Assembly (NCBI GenBank): GCA_027682585.1
Contig: JAQCZH010000001.1
Span: 434,001-498,000, forward strand
Length of the DNA stretch: 64,000 bases
Reading direction: 5' to 3'
From: Lachnospiraceae bacterium AF51-6-b8A
Lineage (GTDB): Bacteria; Bacillota; Clostridia; Lachnospirales; Lachnospiraceae
Below are positions 7,000-15,812 of the stretch, in pieces (the first letter of the stretch is position 1; each line of letters opens with the position of its first letter). Under the pieces are notes generated by a model. That model was not told the DNA's origin. It saw nothing but the letters and a program-made list of their open reading frames with translations, and searched no databases. The position numbers were made by a program, and so were the translations under genes.

Positions 7000-8340
7000 A
7001 TGAAACTCTATTTGAATCTATATCAGCCAGTCATTATGAATGCTTCCAATGAAGTTTATTTTCCATATGTTGATAAGATCTTTTACCCCAGAGAACAAAT
7101 CGACTTTTTGAGACGAGAAGAGGGGATCGACGAGGAGGAATTGATTTGCCGCTATGGGAAGAAGCAGATTGATGCCTGGAAAAAAACGCGGATACTCGTT
7201 CCTTTTTCCATTCAAGCTTCGAGTCGATATTCCCGGGAGGAATCGTTTGAGTATTTTCTGCATATGGATGGGTGCAGAGGCAAATTAGAGAGAGCCAGGG
7301 TCCTGATCCTGGGATGCGGAGGGATCGGAAGCCATGTTGCCTGGAACATGGCTGCATTGGGGATCGGTCATGTCTTTTTGGTGGACAGTGACGTGGTTGA
7401 GGAGAGCAATTTAAACCGTCAGCTCCTGTATGATATGGACGATATCGGGAAATCAAAGGAGGGAGTTCTTGGAAGTAAACTAAAGAAAATGAATCCAGCC
7501 ACAAAATTTTATCCGATCCATCAGAGAGTGGATTCCAGGGAAACCCTTGAGGCCTTACTTGTGAACACAAAACCGGATGTGGTTGTAAAATCCTTTGATT
7601 CGCCGATATACGTATCCAAATGGCTGGATGAAGCCTGTGAGAAACAAAACTGCCCTTATGTGTGCGGGATTATGAATGGAACCAAGCAGCTTCTTGGACC
7701 GACCTATCTTGGGACGGGAACGGCAAGATTCAGTGATTTTTTTGCCATTGATCCAAACATGGAAAAAGTCGGCGGAATTGCCCCGTCGCTCAGCTTTGAA
7801 CTTATGGAAATGGCGGCGGGGCTGTCTGAGGAAGTGTTTAAGCTTTTGACGGGATATGGGACTTTGAATTATAAAAACAGGATCATAGAGTCAGAGAACA
7901 TCTCCAATGTCAGAAATGTTATGACAGCAGATCTGTATGATGCGAAAAACATGAGAGGGAAGGGCGAGATTTTTCGAAGTCTGTTGATTCTGGTTTTGAT
8001 TTATTGGGCCGGCACCGTTTTTCTGCATACAAATGGTGCTGTATTGGCATTGACGATTCTCTATGCACTCATTGCTTCAGCCATCATCAGTGAGGAGGAA
8101 AAATCCGCTTTGCTCTGTTCCAATGTATTCGTTCTGTTCAGTATCGGAATGAACTACTTCAATCAGAGTGTCATGCATCACGACCAGATCAATCATCCGA
8201 GTGAACTGCTGGTTCGCTTTACGACGGTCATTACCATTGTAAGCGTATTGATCCTGTTGTTTACTGCTCTGGAGATGTTGGTGTGGAGAGGCAAAAAGAT
8301 GTTTATCCAACATATAAGAGGAAAGGAAGATGCCATATGA
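7000..8340 (+). CDS. ThiF/E1-like adenylating protein fused to a C-terminal membrane domain
   Basis: A 446-aa protein. Residues ~1-85 may be a divergent peptide-binding region. Residues ~95-310 form an E1/ThiF fold: nucleotide loop VLILGCGGIGSHVAWNMAALG, acidic FLVDSDVVEESNLNRQLLYD, and a substrate-loop region with KQLLGPTY. Residues ~330-435 contain about four hydrophobic segments (SLLILVLIYWAGTVF, VLALTILYALIASAI, and two more). ThiF-like proteins are the partners that present peptides to YcaO enzymes; a membrane-anchored version is unusual. Its stop overlaps the YcaO start (ATGA at 8337), so the two are probably made together. Start at 7000 follows AAGAGGG. Confidence 0.85.
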   Translation: MKLYLNLYQPVIMNASNEVYFPYVDKIFYPREQIDFLRREEGIDEEELICRYGKKQIDAWKKTRILVPFSIQASSRYSREESFEYFLHMDGCRGKLERARVLILGCGGIGSHVAWNMAALGIGHVFLVDSDVVEESNLNRQLLYDMDDIGKSKEGVLGSKLKKMNPATKFYPIHQRVDSRETLEALLVNTKPDVVVKSFDSPIYVSKWLDEACEKQNCPYVCGIMNGTKQLLGPTYLGTGTARFSDFFAIDPNMEKVGGIAPSLSFELMEMAAGLSEEVFKLLTGYGTLNYKNRIIESENISNVRNVMTADLYDAKNMRGKGEIFRSLLILVLIYWAGTVFLHTNGAVLALTILYALIASAIISEEEKSALLCSNVFVLFSIGMNYFNQSVMHHDQINHPSELLVRFTTVITIVSVLILLFTALEMLVWRGKKMFIQHIRGKEDAI

Positions 8341-10184
8341 GCCAGGATCTGAATTTAAGGGAATTAAGTGTATCCAAACACAAGGATACCACCCCGGACG
8401 CCACTATTAAGCGGATACAGGGCATTTTGTCTGATCTTGAGGTAAAGACACAGGAGTCCTTTTTGGAGAATAAAGAGATCAATACCTGTTCCCTGAGGCT
8501 CTCTCTTAAGGATTCATCAGCGGGGAGCAATGGGAAGGGCATGTCCAGGGAATTTGCAAGAGCGAGTGCTTATGCGGAATTCATAGAACGTCTTCAGAAC
8601 AACAAGATGGCGGCGAATGCAACCTTTAATAATGTTCTCCATGAGAAGGAAAACGATCATTACATTTTTACAGATGAAAAGTTTTTGACTGCGGAGGAAC
8701 TTCTTGATGAGGGAAATGCCTTTCTCAGGTTCTTTTTTAAAACGCGAACAGACGTTGAGCGGCAGGGCGACAGAGCTGAATTGCTGAAGAAATATCAAAA
8801 GCTTGATTATAATGTTCATCGCACAAGAGAATTCCTCTGTGTACCCTATTTTTCTGTCTGTGAGAACAGGGACGTGCATCTTCCGTATTTTATGCAGAAT
8901 ATGTTCTATGGAAGTAATGGAATGTGCGCGGGAAATACGATCGAGGAGGCTCTGGTACAGGGACTGTCGGAGATTTTTGAGAGGCGTGTTCAGAGGGAAC
9001 TGATTATGAAGCAGCTCTGCCTCCCGGATATTCCGGAATCCTACATCAGAAAATATGAAGATATTTACAGGATGTATCAGAAAGTTAAGCAGAATAAGGA
9101 CTTCAATATCTATATGAAGGACGGTTCCCTGGGCGGCAGGTATCCGGTATGCGTTCTGGTGATTGCGGATAAAAACAGCGGTTGGTTCGGCGTAAAGATG
9201 GGAGCGCATCCTGATTATCATATTGCGATGGAACGTCTCTTTACGGAGGCAACGCAGGGAATTGATCTGAAAACATTCTCCAAAAAGTCGTATTTATTGT
9301 TCAGCAACAGCAATGTAAGTGATGTCAATAATCTTCAGAACAGCTTTAAGACGGGGGATGCGGCTTATCCCTATCAGCTGTTTGGACAAGATTATGACTA
9401 TGACTTTGCAGAGCCAAGGGATTTTTCAAGAGCAGGCAATCAGGAAATGCTCTCTTATGCGGTCAGCATCTTAAGACAGGAGGGATATGACCTTCTCATT
9501 CACGATGCATCCTATCTTGGCTTCCCGAGTTATCACATCATTGTGCCGGGATTTTCAGAGATGAATGTGGCGACAAAAAATGATTTTGAGGCGGATAATA
9601 CGCGTTATCACATGCAGAAGCTGGTGTATCATCCGGAGTTGATTAACGATGAGAATATTCGCTATCTGATCAGTGATATCAGCTATTATCAGTATGCTCT
9701 GCAGAGCAATACGCTGACGGATTTTGCAGGATACCATCTTGAAGAGACCTGCACTGGTTCGAAGTATGGCGTGGATCTCCTGTATTTCAAGGCTATGCTC
9801 TATGTATACAGGGAGGATTATGAAAGAGCCTTTCACGTTTTGGAACTGGTGATGCGGATCCTGGAGGACAGAGAAATCTCTGAGGACGAGACAGTTTATT
9901 TCAGGGCGGTCAGATCGTATTTTGAGGGAATGGTTTATGCGAAAAGTCACAGAGAGGTGATCGCCTGTCTCAGAAAATTATATGATGAGAGATATGTAAA
10001 CCAACTGGATGATTATTTTAAGGATACAAAGCAGGTGTTGGTGAAACAGTATCGGGGCCATGATAAGGATTACAGGACAAGAAGCTATCGGATGCTTCTG
10101 GAATTAACGGAGAAATATGTTCGCAGTCAGGAGAAAAGCCATAAGCAGGGGAATGAAGAGATAAGGGCTCTGGGGATATGCTGA
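8337..10184 (+). CDS. YcaO-family ATP-dependent peptide-modifying enzyme
   Basis: A 615-aa protein. YcaO enzymes activate a backbone amide with ATP, making azolines from Cys/Ser/Thr or thioamides. Both ATP/Mg signatures are present: SAYAEFIER (SxxxExxER) inside NGKGMSREFARA..., and QGLSEIFER inside NGMCAGNTIEEALV. The C-terminal ~150 residues are helical and repeat-like, as in Escherichia coli YcaO. The C-terminus lacks the PxPxP tail of classical cyclodehydratases, and no TfuA gene, the usual thioamidation partner, is nearby. The ATG at 8337 overlaps the preceding stop; an upstream frame start at 8283 lies inside the ThiF gene and is rejected. The chemistry on these precursors cannot be told from sequence. 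Confidence 0.9.
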   Translation: MSQDLNLRELSVSKHKDTTPDATIKRIQGILSDLEVKTQESFLENKEINTCSLRLSLKDSSAGSNGKGMSREFARASAYAEFIERLQNNKMAANATFNNVLHEKENDHYIFTDEKFLTAEELLDEGNAFLRFFFKTRTDVERQGDRAELLKKYQKLDYNVHRTREFLCVPYFSVCENRDVHLPYFMQNMFYGSNGMCAGNTIEEALVQGLSEIFERRVQRELIMKQLCLPDIPESYIRKYEDIYRMYQKVKQNKDFNIYMKDGSLGGRYPVCVLVIADKNSGWFGVKMGAHPDYHIAMERLFTEATQGIDLKTFSKKSYLLFSNSNVSDVNNLQNSFKTGDAAYPYQLFGQDYDYDFAEPRDFSRAGNQEMLSYAVSILRQEGYDLLIHDASYLGFPSYHIIVPGFSEMNVATKNDFEADNTRYHMQKLVYHPELINDENIRYLISDISYYQYALQSNTLTDFAGYHLEETCTGSKYGVDLLYFKAMLYVYREDYERAFHVLELVMRILEDREISEDETVYFRAVRSYFEGMVYAKSHREVIACLRKLYDERYVNQLDDYFKDTKQVLVKQYRGHDKDYRTRSYRMLLELTEKYVRSQEKSHKQGNEEIRALGIC

Positions 10185-11341
10185 GTAAAAATAAAAAACT
10201 GGATTTCACTATGGTGGATGACTGCTTCATGGTGAAGAACTGCAGGACAGGGAAATATGTAAAACTCGGCAGCAGGGAAACACAGTTCCTCTATGATCTG
10301 CTCGGTGAAGAGGTGGTTCCGGTTCCCGCAGGAAAAGATATGCCTTCTCTCAGTCTGGAGGAAAAAAGCTTTCTGCAGTCCAAATTTGAGCAGTTTGGTT
10401 TTGTTGGGGAAGCAGCTGACGCCGGAAGAGGAAGAAGGAGTATATTTGACTGCTCGATTGTAAGTTTTGGGAATAACAGAATCTATAAAAAGTGGATCAG
10501 CTTTTGGGCTGGGTTTATCTCAAAGCGTGGTCTGGTACTGCTTCTGATATCTTTTGCCGCCATGCTGTTCATGGTTGAACGGTTTTATCCGGTTTATATG
10601 CATGCGGTAGCGGCAACCGTTACAGAGATGCGCTGGTCTACGATGATTACGATGTATGTTATTTATTTGATCAGCGGAATCTTTCATGAGAGTGGCCATC
10701 TTGCCGCGTGCTGGAACTTTACGGGAATGTATGGACGCTTTGGACTAAAGATTTACTTCGGTTTTCCGGCTTTTTACTCAGATGTAAGCGATATCTACCA
10801 AAGCTCCAGGAGAATCCATGGGATTATCACCGCTTTCGCAGGGGTATTGATGAATCTGGAACTTTTTTTCCTGTCCATCTGTCTGATTCCGGCTTTCGAC
10901 AGATATGAAGGAATTATGGCCTGCGTGCTTATGTTTGGAGGTTTTAACCTCTGCAGTTTCATAGTGAACCTGATTCCGTTCGCTAAATTTGACGGGTACT
11001 GGGTCGTTCGAAACAGCTGCGGCATCAACTATCTGTATGATAAAGCCGTCTCATTTGCAATGCTCTTTCTTCTGCGGCATTCTTCCTATTCGATGTTGCA
11101 AGAGAGAAAAAAAGGCCTTCTGGCACTGTATGGAGCGGCATGTCTGGCCTATAGCGTCTGTCTCTGGTATCTGTTTGCAGGAGCGGTGACGACCTATTTG
11201 AGATTATTGAAGCTCTCCGATAGCGGGATGCAGATGGGCCGGATCCTGTTGTGGATTGTCATTCTCGTCGGAGAGGGTAGTTTTTGTATCAAGTATTACA
11301 GTAAAGCGAGGGACTACATTGGAGAGAATATTGCTCATTAA
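10178..11341 (+). CDS. Second M50-family intramembrane metalloprotease with PqqD-like N-terminus
   Basis: A 387-aa protein. Residues ~10-80 resemble a PqqD-like domain (MVKNCRTGKYVKLGSRETQF ... LQSKFEQFGFVG). Then come at least five membrane helices, with the zinc motif GIFHESGHLAACW near residue 170 and FAKFDGYWVVRN near residue 270. It is only distantly similar to the first M50 gene, so it is not a recent duplicate. It overlaps the YcaO gene by 7 bp. Two proteases could act on different precursors or in two steps, or one may be an immunity protein (inference). Confidence 0.82.
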   Translation: MLSKNKKLDFTMVDDCFMVKNCRTGKYVKLGSRETQFLYDLLGEEVVPVPAGKDMPSLSLEEKSFLQSKFEQFGFVGEAADAGRGRRSIFDCSIVSFGNNRIYKKWISFWAGFISKRGLVLLLISFAAMLFMVERFYPVYMHAVAATVTEMRWSTMITMYVIYLISGIFHESGHLAACWNFTGMYGRFGLKIYFGFPAFYSDVSDIYQSSRRIHGIITAFAGVLMNLELFFLSICLIPAFDRYEGIMACVLMFGGFNLCSFIVNLIPFAKFDGYWVVRNSCGINYLYDKAVSFAMLFLLRHSSYSMLQERKKGLLALYGAACLAYSVCLWYLFAGAVTTYLRLLKLSDSGMQMGRILLWIVILVGEGSFCIKYYSKARDYIGENIAH

Positions 11342-12770
11342 TTTTGTGAGGGGAGAAAATGGTCTTTATACTCTCAAGAGGGATCATTGCACAGAAGAGC
11401 TTGAGAAAAAACTGCAGGATACCTATCGCGCACAGGTGTTGGAGATCGAACTTTTGCCGAATGTATATGAATTCATTGAAGAAATTCAAAGTTACGACAT
11501 AGATCATATCGGTATTCTGGTAAATTTGGGAAATACCCGTTATGTCCAGGCGTTTTTGGCAATTTTATCCGCAGAATGTACAGATCTGAAGGTACATACC
11601 TATCAGGTCGAGCGCGCAGATATCGAATATGATGATTCCGCGCTTTGGAGAGGAACCAGGTATTTCCTGACCGGCCTCTATCCATCCGGGCAAAGAGAAA
11701 ATATGGTTACAAAGCATGTCTGTATGGAAGATATCTCCGAGAAACTCCTGGAGGGGATCGCGGGATACGTCGGAATGAACCATAATTTGTTTTTCAGGAA
11801 TGCGGGCGGTATGGAACTTGACCATCTCAGTCATACGGGTTACCTTGCGTCCAATGCGACACGGATTGTTGCCGAGGATGGATGCAGCCGACTGGCACTG
11901 AATGGGGGAGAAAGCGAGAAGAAGTTCCGTTTCTGCGGATACGCGCAGTATCGGGATTCGCCGGAAAGTGATGAGATTAACAGTTATGTGGGAATGTACA
12001 GAAGAGAAGATTACGATGTTTTTCTCTCGGATATGAGGGAATATGCAAGGACAGGGGCGGTCAGAAAAAACAGAATTTGGAAGCCGGATATGATTGACAT
12101 GTGCCGCTTCTGCAATTCGAGCAATTGTTCGGCAGATTCCATGCAGCGGTTGCGGGTGAAGAGCAGCGGCTTGTATCCCTGTCTGACTTCTGATTATTGT
12201 GCCGGCACAGCAGGGGAGCCATTCTTTCGGCTGTCTGTCAGAATCAAGCGTGAAAAGTCTGCGGTGGCGAATCAGAGAGACTGCAGAAACTGCAGGAGTA
12301 GCAGAAGCTGCAGTAAATGTATCGCTCTTCCGGAATTCCTGTCACAGGAGGAGTTCTGTGATCTGATGACAGACGAGATGAGATTTGCCTATTTGTATAA
12401 ATCATTGCTGGCCCTGAAATTTATTTTTAACTCAAAAATTTTAAGGCCGGAAGATGATATCAGAGTGGTGACTCCTCTGAATCAGGAAATTCTGCCTCAG
12501 TCGAGGGAGTTTATCCTTGACGAGGATACATTTCTGATCGAAAAAAGGGCAGGCGAGAGACAATATATTCTCTTCTCAATCAGAACATCAAAACTCTTTC
12601 AGGTGAATGAGAATTTCTTCAGATTAAGTGAAATCGCGGCAAGGGGCTGTGATGTGGAGACGTGCGCGGAAGTCTTCGGATATGCGTCCGAGGAGGAACG
12701 GAAGTCAACTCAGTCAGCTTATAAAAAGGTGATTTCCAAGCTGGAGGATTTGCATATGTTAGGAGAGTAA
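11331..12770 (+). CDS. SPASM-like cysteine-rich protein with PqqD-like C-terminus, no radical-SAM core
   Basis: About 479 aa. The N-terminal ~100 residues (LLINFVRGENGLYTL ... HIGILVNLGNTRYVQAFLA) resemble the Rossmann-like cobalamin-binding region of some peptide maturases. The middle has no CxxxCxxC radical-SAM motif. Residues ~265-375 carry SPASM-like iron-sulfur ligands: CRFCNSSNC, YPCLTSDYC, and CRNCRSSRSCSKC with a later Cys. The last ~90 residues look like a PqqD-type leader-recognition domain (KLFQVNENFFRLSEIAARG ... LEDLHMLGE). It may be the recognition scaffold of the pathway. The start is uncertain: TTG at 11331 behind GGAGAG is chosen; TTG at 11319 or GTG at 11346 are alternatives. 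It overlaps the M50 gene by about 11 bp. Confidence 0.7.
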   Translation: MLINFVRGENGLYTLKRDHCTEELEKKLQDTYRAQVLEIELLPNVYEFIEEIQSYDIDHIGILVNLGNTRYVQAFLAILSAECTDLKVHTYQVERADIEYDDSALWRGTRYFLTGLYPSGQRENMVTKHVCMEDISEKLLEGIAGYVGMNHNLFFRNAGGMELDHLSHTGYLASNATRIVAEDGCSRLALNGGESEKKFRFCGYAQYRDSPESDEINSYVGMYRREDYDVFLSDMREYARTGAVRKNRIWKPDMIDMCRFCNSSNCSADSMQRLRVKSSGLYPCLTSDYCAGTAGEPFFRLSVRIKREKSAVANQRDCRNCRSSRSCSKCIALPEFLSQEEFCDLMTDEMRFAYLYKSLLALKFIFNSKILRPEDDIRVVTPLNQEILPQSREFILDEDTFLIEKRAGERQYILFSIRTSKLFQVNENFFRLSEIAARGCDVETCAEVFGYASEEERKSTQSAYKKVISKLEDLHMLGE

Positions 12771-12772
12771 GT

Positions 12773-14071
12773 ATGGCAAAAAACAGTGTGATCTATCCTC
12801 TGTCCAACGTGAATAAGCAAGGGCAGAACATTGTGCTTCAAAGGGGGGAGGGCAGCTATGTCCTGGATAGAAACGGGCGGAGATACATTGACCTGAACAG
12901 TGGGTTGTGGAATGTGCCCCTGGGTTATGGTGTAAATCGATATGAAAAAGTCATTGCTGAACAGTGTCATACATTGCATTACATCAACTTAATCAGTGCA
13001 TCATCGCCAAAAACAGATCAGTTTGCAGATGAAATGATTGATTACGCGGGCAATGGATTTGCCAGGCTGGTCTATGCCTGTTCAGGCTCTGAAGCGGTGG
13101 AGTGCGCAATTAAAATTGCCCGAAAATACATGTATATCATCGAAGAGCCAAAAAGGAAAGTCATATTGTCCTTTGATATGTCCTATCATGGAACGACCTA
13201 TGCGGCCATGTCTGTCAGCGGAATGGTAAGAGAGACTGCAGAATATACGCCGTTGATGGAAGGGGTTCGATTTCTGAGAACGCCATTTTTCCCGGGGATG
13301 AATGCCGCCGAGACGGATGAGAGGGAAAGAGAAGCGTATCTGGAGGATCTGGAGCAAAATTTTCGGAAGAGAGATGTCGCCGCTGTGCTCCTGGAACCGG
13401 TTATGGGATCGGGCGGAGTTATCACTTTGCCGGACTGGTATCAGACAAGGTTATTTTATCTGATGAACAGATATGGGGTTCTTTTGATTGCGGATGAGGT
13501 TGCTACAGGATTCGGTCGTACCGGCTACAAATTCGCATCTGAAAAATTCTCTGTGAAACCAGATCTTTTATGCCTTTCCAAGTCGGTCACGAATGGGATT
13601 ATGCCAATGGGGGCTGTACTGGTCAACCAGAGGATAGCAGACACGTACGCAAAGAAAAACGAGTATGTGAATCATTTCTCGACACAGAATGGAAATCCGA
13701 TTGCCTGTGCAATCGGATGCGAGACGCTTCGTTTGATTGATGCGAAAATGATCCGCAGAGTTAACGATCAATCGGTTCAATGGAGATCATTCTTACAGGA
13801 TTTAAGGGAATGTCAGCCCCATATCAGGGAAATCAGGGTAGAGGGACTTATGATTGCGATTGATCTTGTGGATGACGAGGGAAGTCCTGTATCCATGGAT
13901 GAACTCAATCTGTTGGAGTCCTTTGCGTTGCGGCAGGGAATGCTGGTATATATGTTTCAATGTCCAGGAAGGACTGCCGGACTGATGCTGATGCCCCCGT
14001 ACGGGCTCTCTGGAGAGGAGATAGGCAGGGCGGTCAGGGCACTTGAGAAGGTGATTGGCAGTATCGGGTAG
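12773..14071 (+). CDS. Class III PLP-dependent aminotransferase of the RiPP cluster
   Basis: A 432-aa fold-type I aminotransferase. Seen: GSEAVECAIKIARKY in the cofactor phosphate region, SYHGTTYAAMSVSG, LIADEVATGFGRTG (the Asp binding the pyridine nitrogen) and LSKSVTNGIMPMGA with the Schiff-base Lys. In daptide biosynthesis a class III aminotransferase converts the C-terminal ketone left after oxidative decarboxylation of Thr into an amine, which is then methylated. Two bp separate it from the preceding gene. It is well diverged from the arginine-pathway ArgD at 27667, fitting a specialised role. Confidence 0.9.
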   Translation: MAKNSVIYPLSNVNKQGQNIVLQRGEGSYVLDRNGRRYIDLNSGLWNVPLGYGVNRYEKVIAEQCHTLHYINLISASSPKTDQFADEMIDYAGNGFARLVYACSGSEAVECAIKIARKYMYIIEEPKRKVILSFDMSYHGTTYAAMSVSGMVRETAEYTPLMEGVRFLRTPFFPGMNAAETDEREREAYLEDLEQNFRKRDVAAVLLEPVMGSGGVITLPDWYQTRLFYLMNRYGVLLIADEVATGFGRTGYKFASEKFSVKPDLLCLSKSVTNGIMPMGAVLVNQRIADTYAKKNEYVNHFSTQNGNPIACAIGCETLRLIDAKMIRRVNDQSVQWRSFLQDLRECQPHIREIRVEGLMIAIDLVDDEGSPVSMDELNLLESFALRQGMLVYMFQCPGRTAGLMLMPPYGLSGEEIGRAVRALEKVIGSIG

Positions 14072-14083
14072 GGGGGCAAGACA

Positions 14084-14842
14084 GTGCTATTGGAGAAGAA
14101 GGTGAGCGTAATTACCGGTGCGCTCGGCGCAATCGGACAGGTGATAAGCCGGATGCTTCTGGAGGAAGGGGCTTTTGTCATTGCTACGGACTTAGAGAGG
14201 GTGATTTGGGAAGAGGAAGCATTCATAGGTCATGTTGGCAGGGGATTTGTGGATCAATATATCGTTCTCCCCTGTGATATCACCAAAATGGAAGAGATTG
14301 ATTCGCTCGGCAGAATAATCAGAGAGAGAGGACTGGTTCCGGAAGTTCTGGTAAATAATGCGGGGATTAACTACCTGGGATACGCGAAAGACGTCACTGA
14401 GGAAACCTGGGATCATATTTTGGAGGTTAATTTGAAAGGGGCCTTTTTTATGAGCCAGTGCATCGGCAAACTGATGATGGAAGGCCGGGGGGGATCCATT
14501 GTCAATATTGCATCCCAGCACGGGGAGGTAGCGAATCTGCAGCGCGCGCCGTATTGCTCCAGCAAGGCGGGGTTAATCAATTTAACCCGTGCCCTGTGTT
14601 TGGAGTGGGCAGAGTATGGAATACGAGTAAACAGTGTGCTTCCAACGTTTGTGCTCACAGAAAAAAACGAGCAGACGCTGATGCAATCCGGCAGGTACAG
14701 AAGTTATATGCGGGAGATCCCGTTGAGAAGATATGCAGCTGCGGAAGATGTCGCCAATGCGGTTTTATTTTTAGCGAGCGACAGGGCATCTATGATAACA
14801 GGCCAGGCCCTGGCGGTTGACGGAGGATACTTGGCAAAATAA
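14084..14842 (+). CDS. Short-chain dehydrogenase/reductase of the RiPP cluster
   Basis: A 252-aa classical SDR. NAD(P) loop: TGALGAIG. NNAG motif: VNNAGINYLGYAKDVTEE. Catalytic Ser-Tyr-Lys: NIASQHGEV...YCSSKAG. C-terminal GQALAVDGGY. It starts at GTG 14084 behind GGGGGG. In known daptide clusters the Thr oxidation is carried out by a different (iron-alcohol-dehydrogenase-type) enzyme. Here the SDR, directly after the aminotransferase, is the best candidate for oxidising the Thr side-chain alcohol to a beta-keto acid that loses CO2 (inference). Confidence 0.9.
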   Translation: MLLEKKVSVITGALGAIGQVISRMLLEEGAFVIATDLERVIWEEEAFIGHVGRGFVDQYIVLPCDITKMEEIDSLGRIIRERGLVPEVLVNNAGINYLGYAKDVTEETWDHILEVNLKGAFFMSQCIGKLMMEGRGGSIVNIASQHGEVANLQRAPYCSSKAGLINLTRALCLEWAEYGIRVNSVLPTFVLTEKNEQTLMQSGRYRSYMREIPLRRYAAAEDVANAVLFLASDRASMITGQALAVDGGYLAK

Positions 14843-14865
14843 CAGGTAGATAAGGAGAATGTGAA

Positions 14866-15012
14866 ATGAATCAGGGAATACTTGCTTTTTTGGTCGTATT
14901 GATTGTGCTGGTGAATCTGCTTTTGAAAAACACAAAGGTATTGATCGCAAGCGCAGTTTTGGTGGTGATTATGATCATCGTTGTCTTTGCCAAATATGGC
15001 AGAAAGGGATGA
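14866..15012 (+). CDS. 48-aa two-helix membrane peptide, candidate immunity protein
   Basis: ATG at 14866 lies 8 bp after AAGGAG. The peptide has two hydrophobic segments (ILAFLVVLIVLVNLLL and VLIASAVLVVIMIIVV) joined by KNTK and ends in a basic tail (AKYGRKG). It sits between the last modification enzyme and the ABC transporter, where bacteriocin clusters often place self-protection genes. It has no precursor-like leader. Function is inferred from position and shape only. Confidence 0.65.
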   Translation: MNQGILAFLVVLIVLVNLLLKNTKVLIASAVLVVIMIIVVFAKYGRKG

Positions 15013-15035
15013 CGTAAAGAGAAGGGAATATTTTT

Positions 15036-15812
15036 ATGGAAGCTATTGTTGCAGCACATGATTTGGAAAAGAAGTACAGGATTTCACGTAAACAGCAGCG
15101 TATTGACAGAAGCAGCAGCAGGGAAAGAGTCGCTTTATCCGGTTTGAGCTTTACGGCGAATCAGGGAGAAATCTATGCCCTGCTTGGACCGAATGGCGCG
15201 GGTAAAACGACAACCCTGCGCATTTTGTCCGCACTGATCAGAGCGGACAGAGGAGATTGCAGTATAAATGGGAGTAGTGTTTCGAAGGAGCCTGAAGCTG
15301 TGCGTGAGCAGATTGGCTTTCTCACATCTGAACTTAAATTAGAGGATTTTTTCACCCCGAATTATTTGTTTGATTTTTTTTCGGAATTAAATAATGTGCC
15401 GGCGAAAACGAGAGATGAGAGAAAGGGAACGCTTTTTGAACGCTTTGGAATCAATCAGTTTGCGGAGAGTAAGGTCGCTGATTTATCCACGGGAATGAAG
15501 CAGAAGGTATCCATAGCAATATCTCTGGTTCATGATCCGGAAATCATCATTTTTGATGAGCCGACAAATGGATTAGATGTGATTACTGCGCGAACCGTTA
15601 CGGATTTTCTGCGGGAAGAAAGGGATCGGGGGAAGACCATTATTATTTCAACACATATTTTCGATCTGGTTGAAAAGCTGGCTGATCGGGTTGGCTTTAT
15701 TATGAACGGAAGACTGGTAAGAGAGGGTACTCTGGAGAGTCTGACGAGAGAGAAGAGCCTGGAGGAGATCTTTTTTGAAATTTATTTAAATGAGGTGGGC
15801 GATGAGACTTAA
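15036..15812 (+). CDS. ABC transporter ATP-binding protein (NatA-like), probable peptide export or immunity
   Basis: A 258-aa ATPase. Walker A is GPNGAGKTTTLR, the signature is LSTGMKQKVSIA, Walker B is IIIFDEPTNGLD, and the switch His is in IISTHIFD. It has no peptidase domain, so leader removal must be done by other proteins such as the M50 proteases. It overlaps the permease gene by 11 bp. Confidence 0.9.
   Translation: MEAIVAAHDLEKKYRISRKQQRIDRSSSRERVALSGLSFTANQGEIYALLGPNGAGKTTTLRILSALIRADRGDCSINGSSVSKEPEAVREQIGFLTSELKLEDFFTPNYLFDFFSELNNVPAKTRDERKGTLFERFGINQFAESKVADLSTGMKQKVSIAISLVHDPEIIIFDEPTNGLDVITARTVTDFLREERDRGKTIIISTHIFDLVEKLADRVGFIMNGRLVREGTLESLTREKSLEEIFFEIYLNEVGDET

Noticed and set aside
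7000..8340. Reading the ThiF-like gene as a molybdopterin or thiamine enzyme
   Set aside because: It is translationally coupled to YcaO, has a membrane tail, and no ThiS/MoaD partner is nearby.
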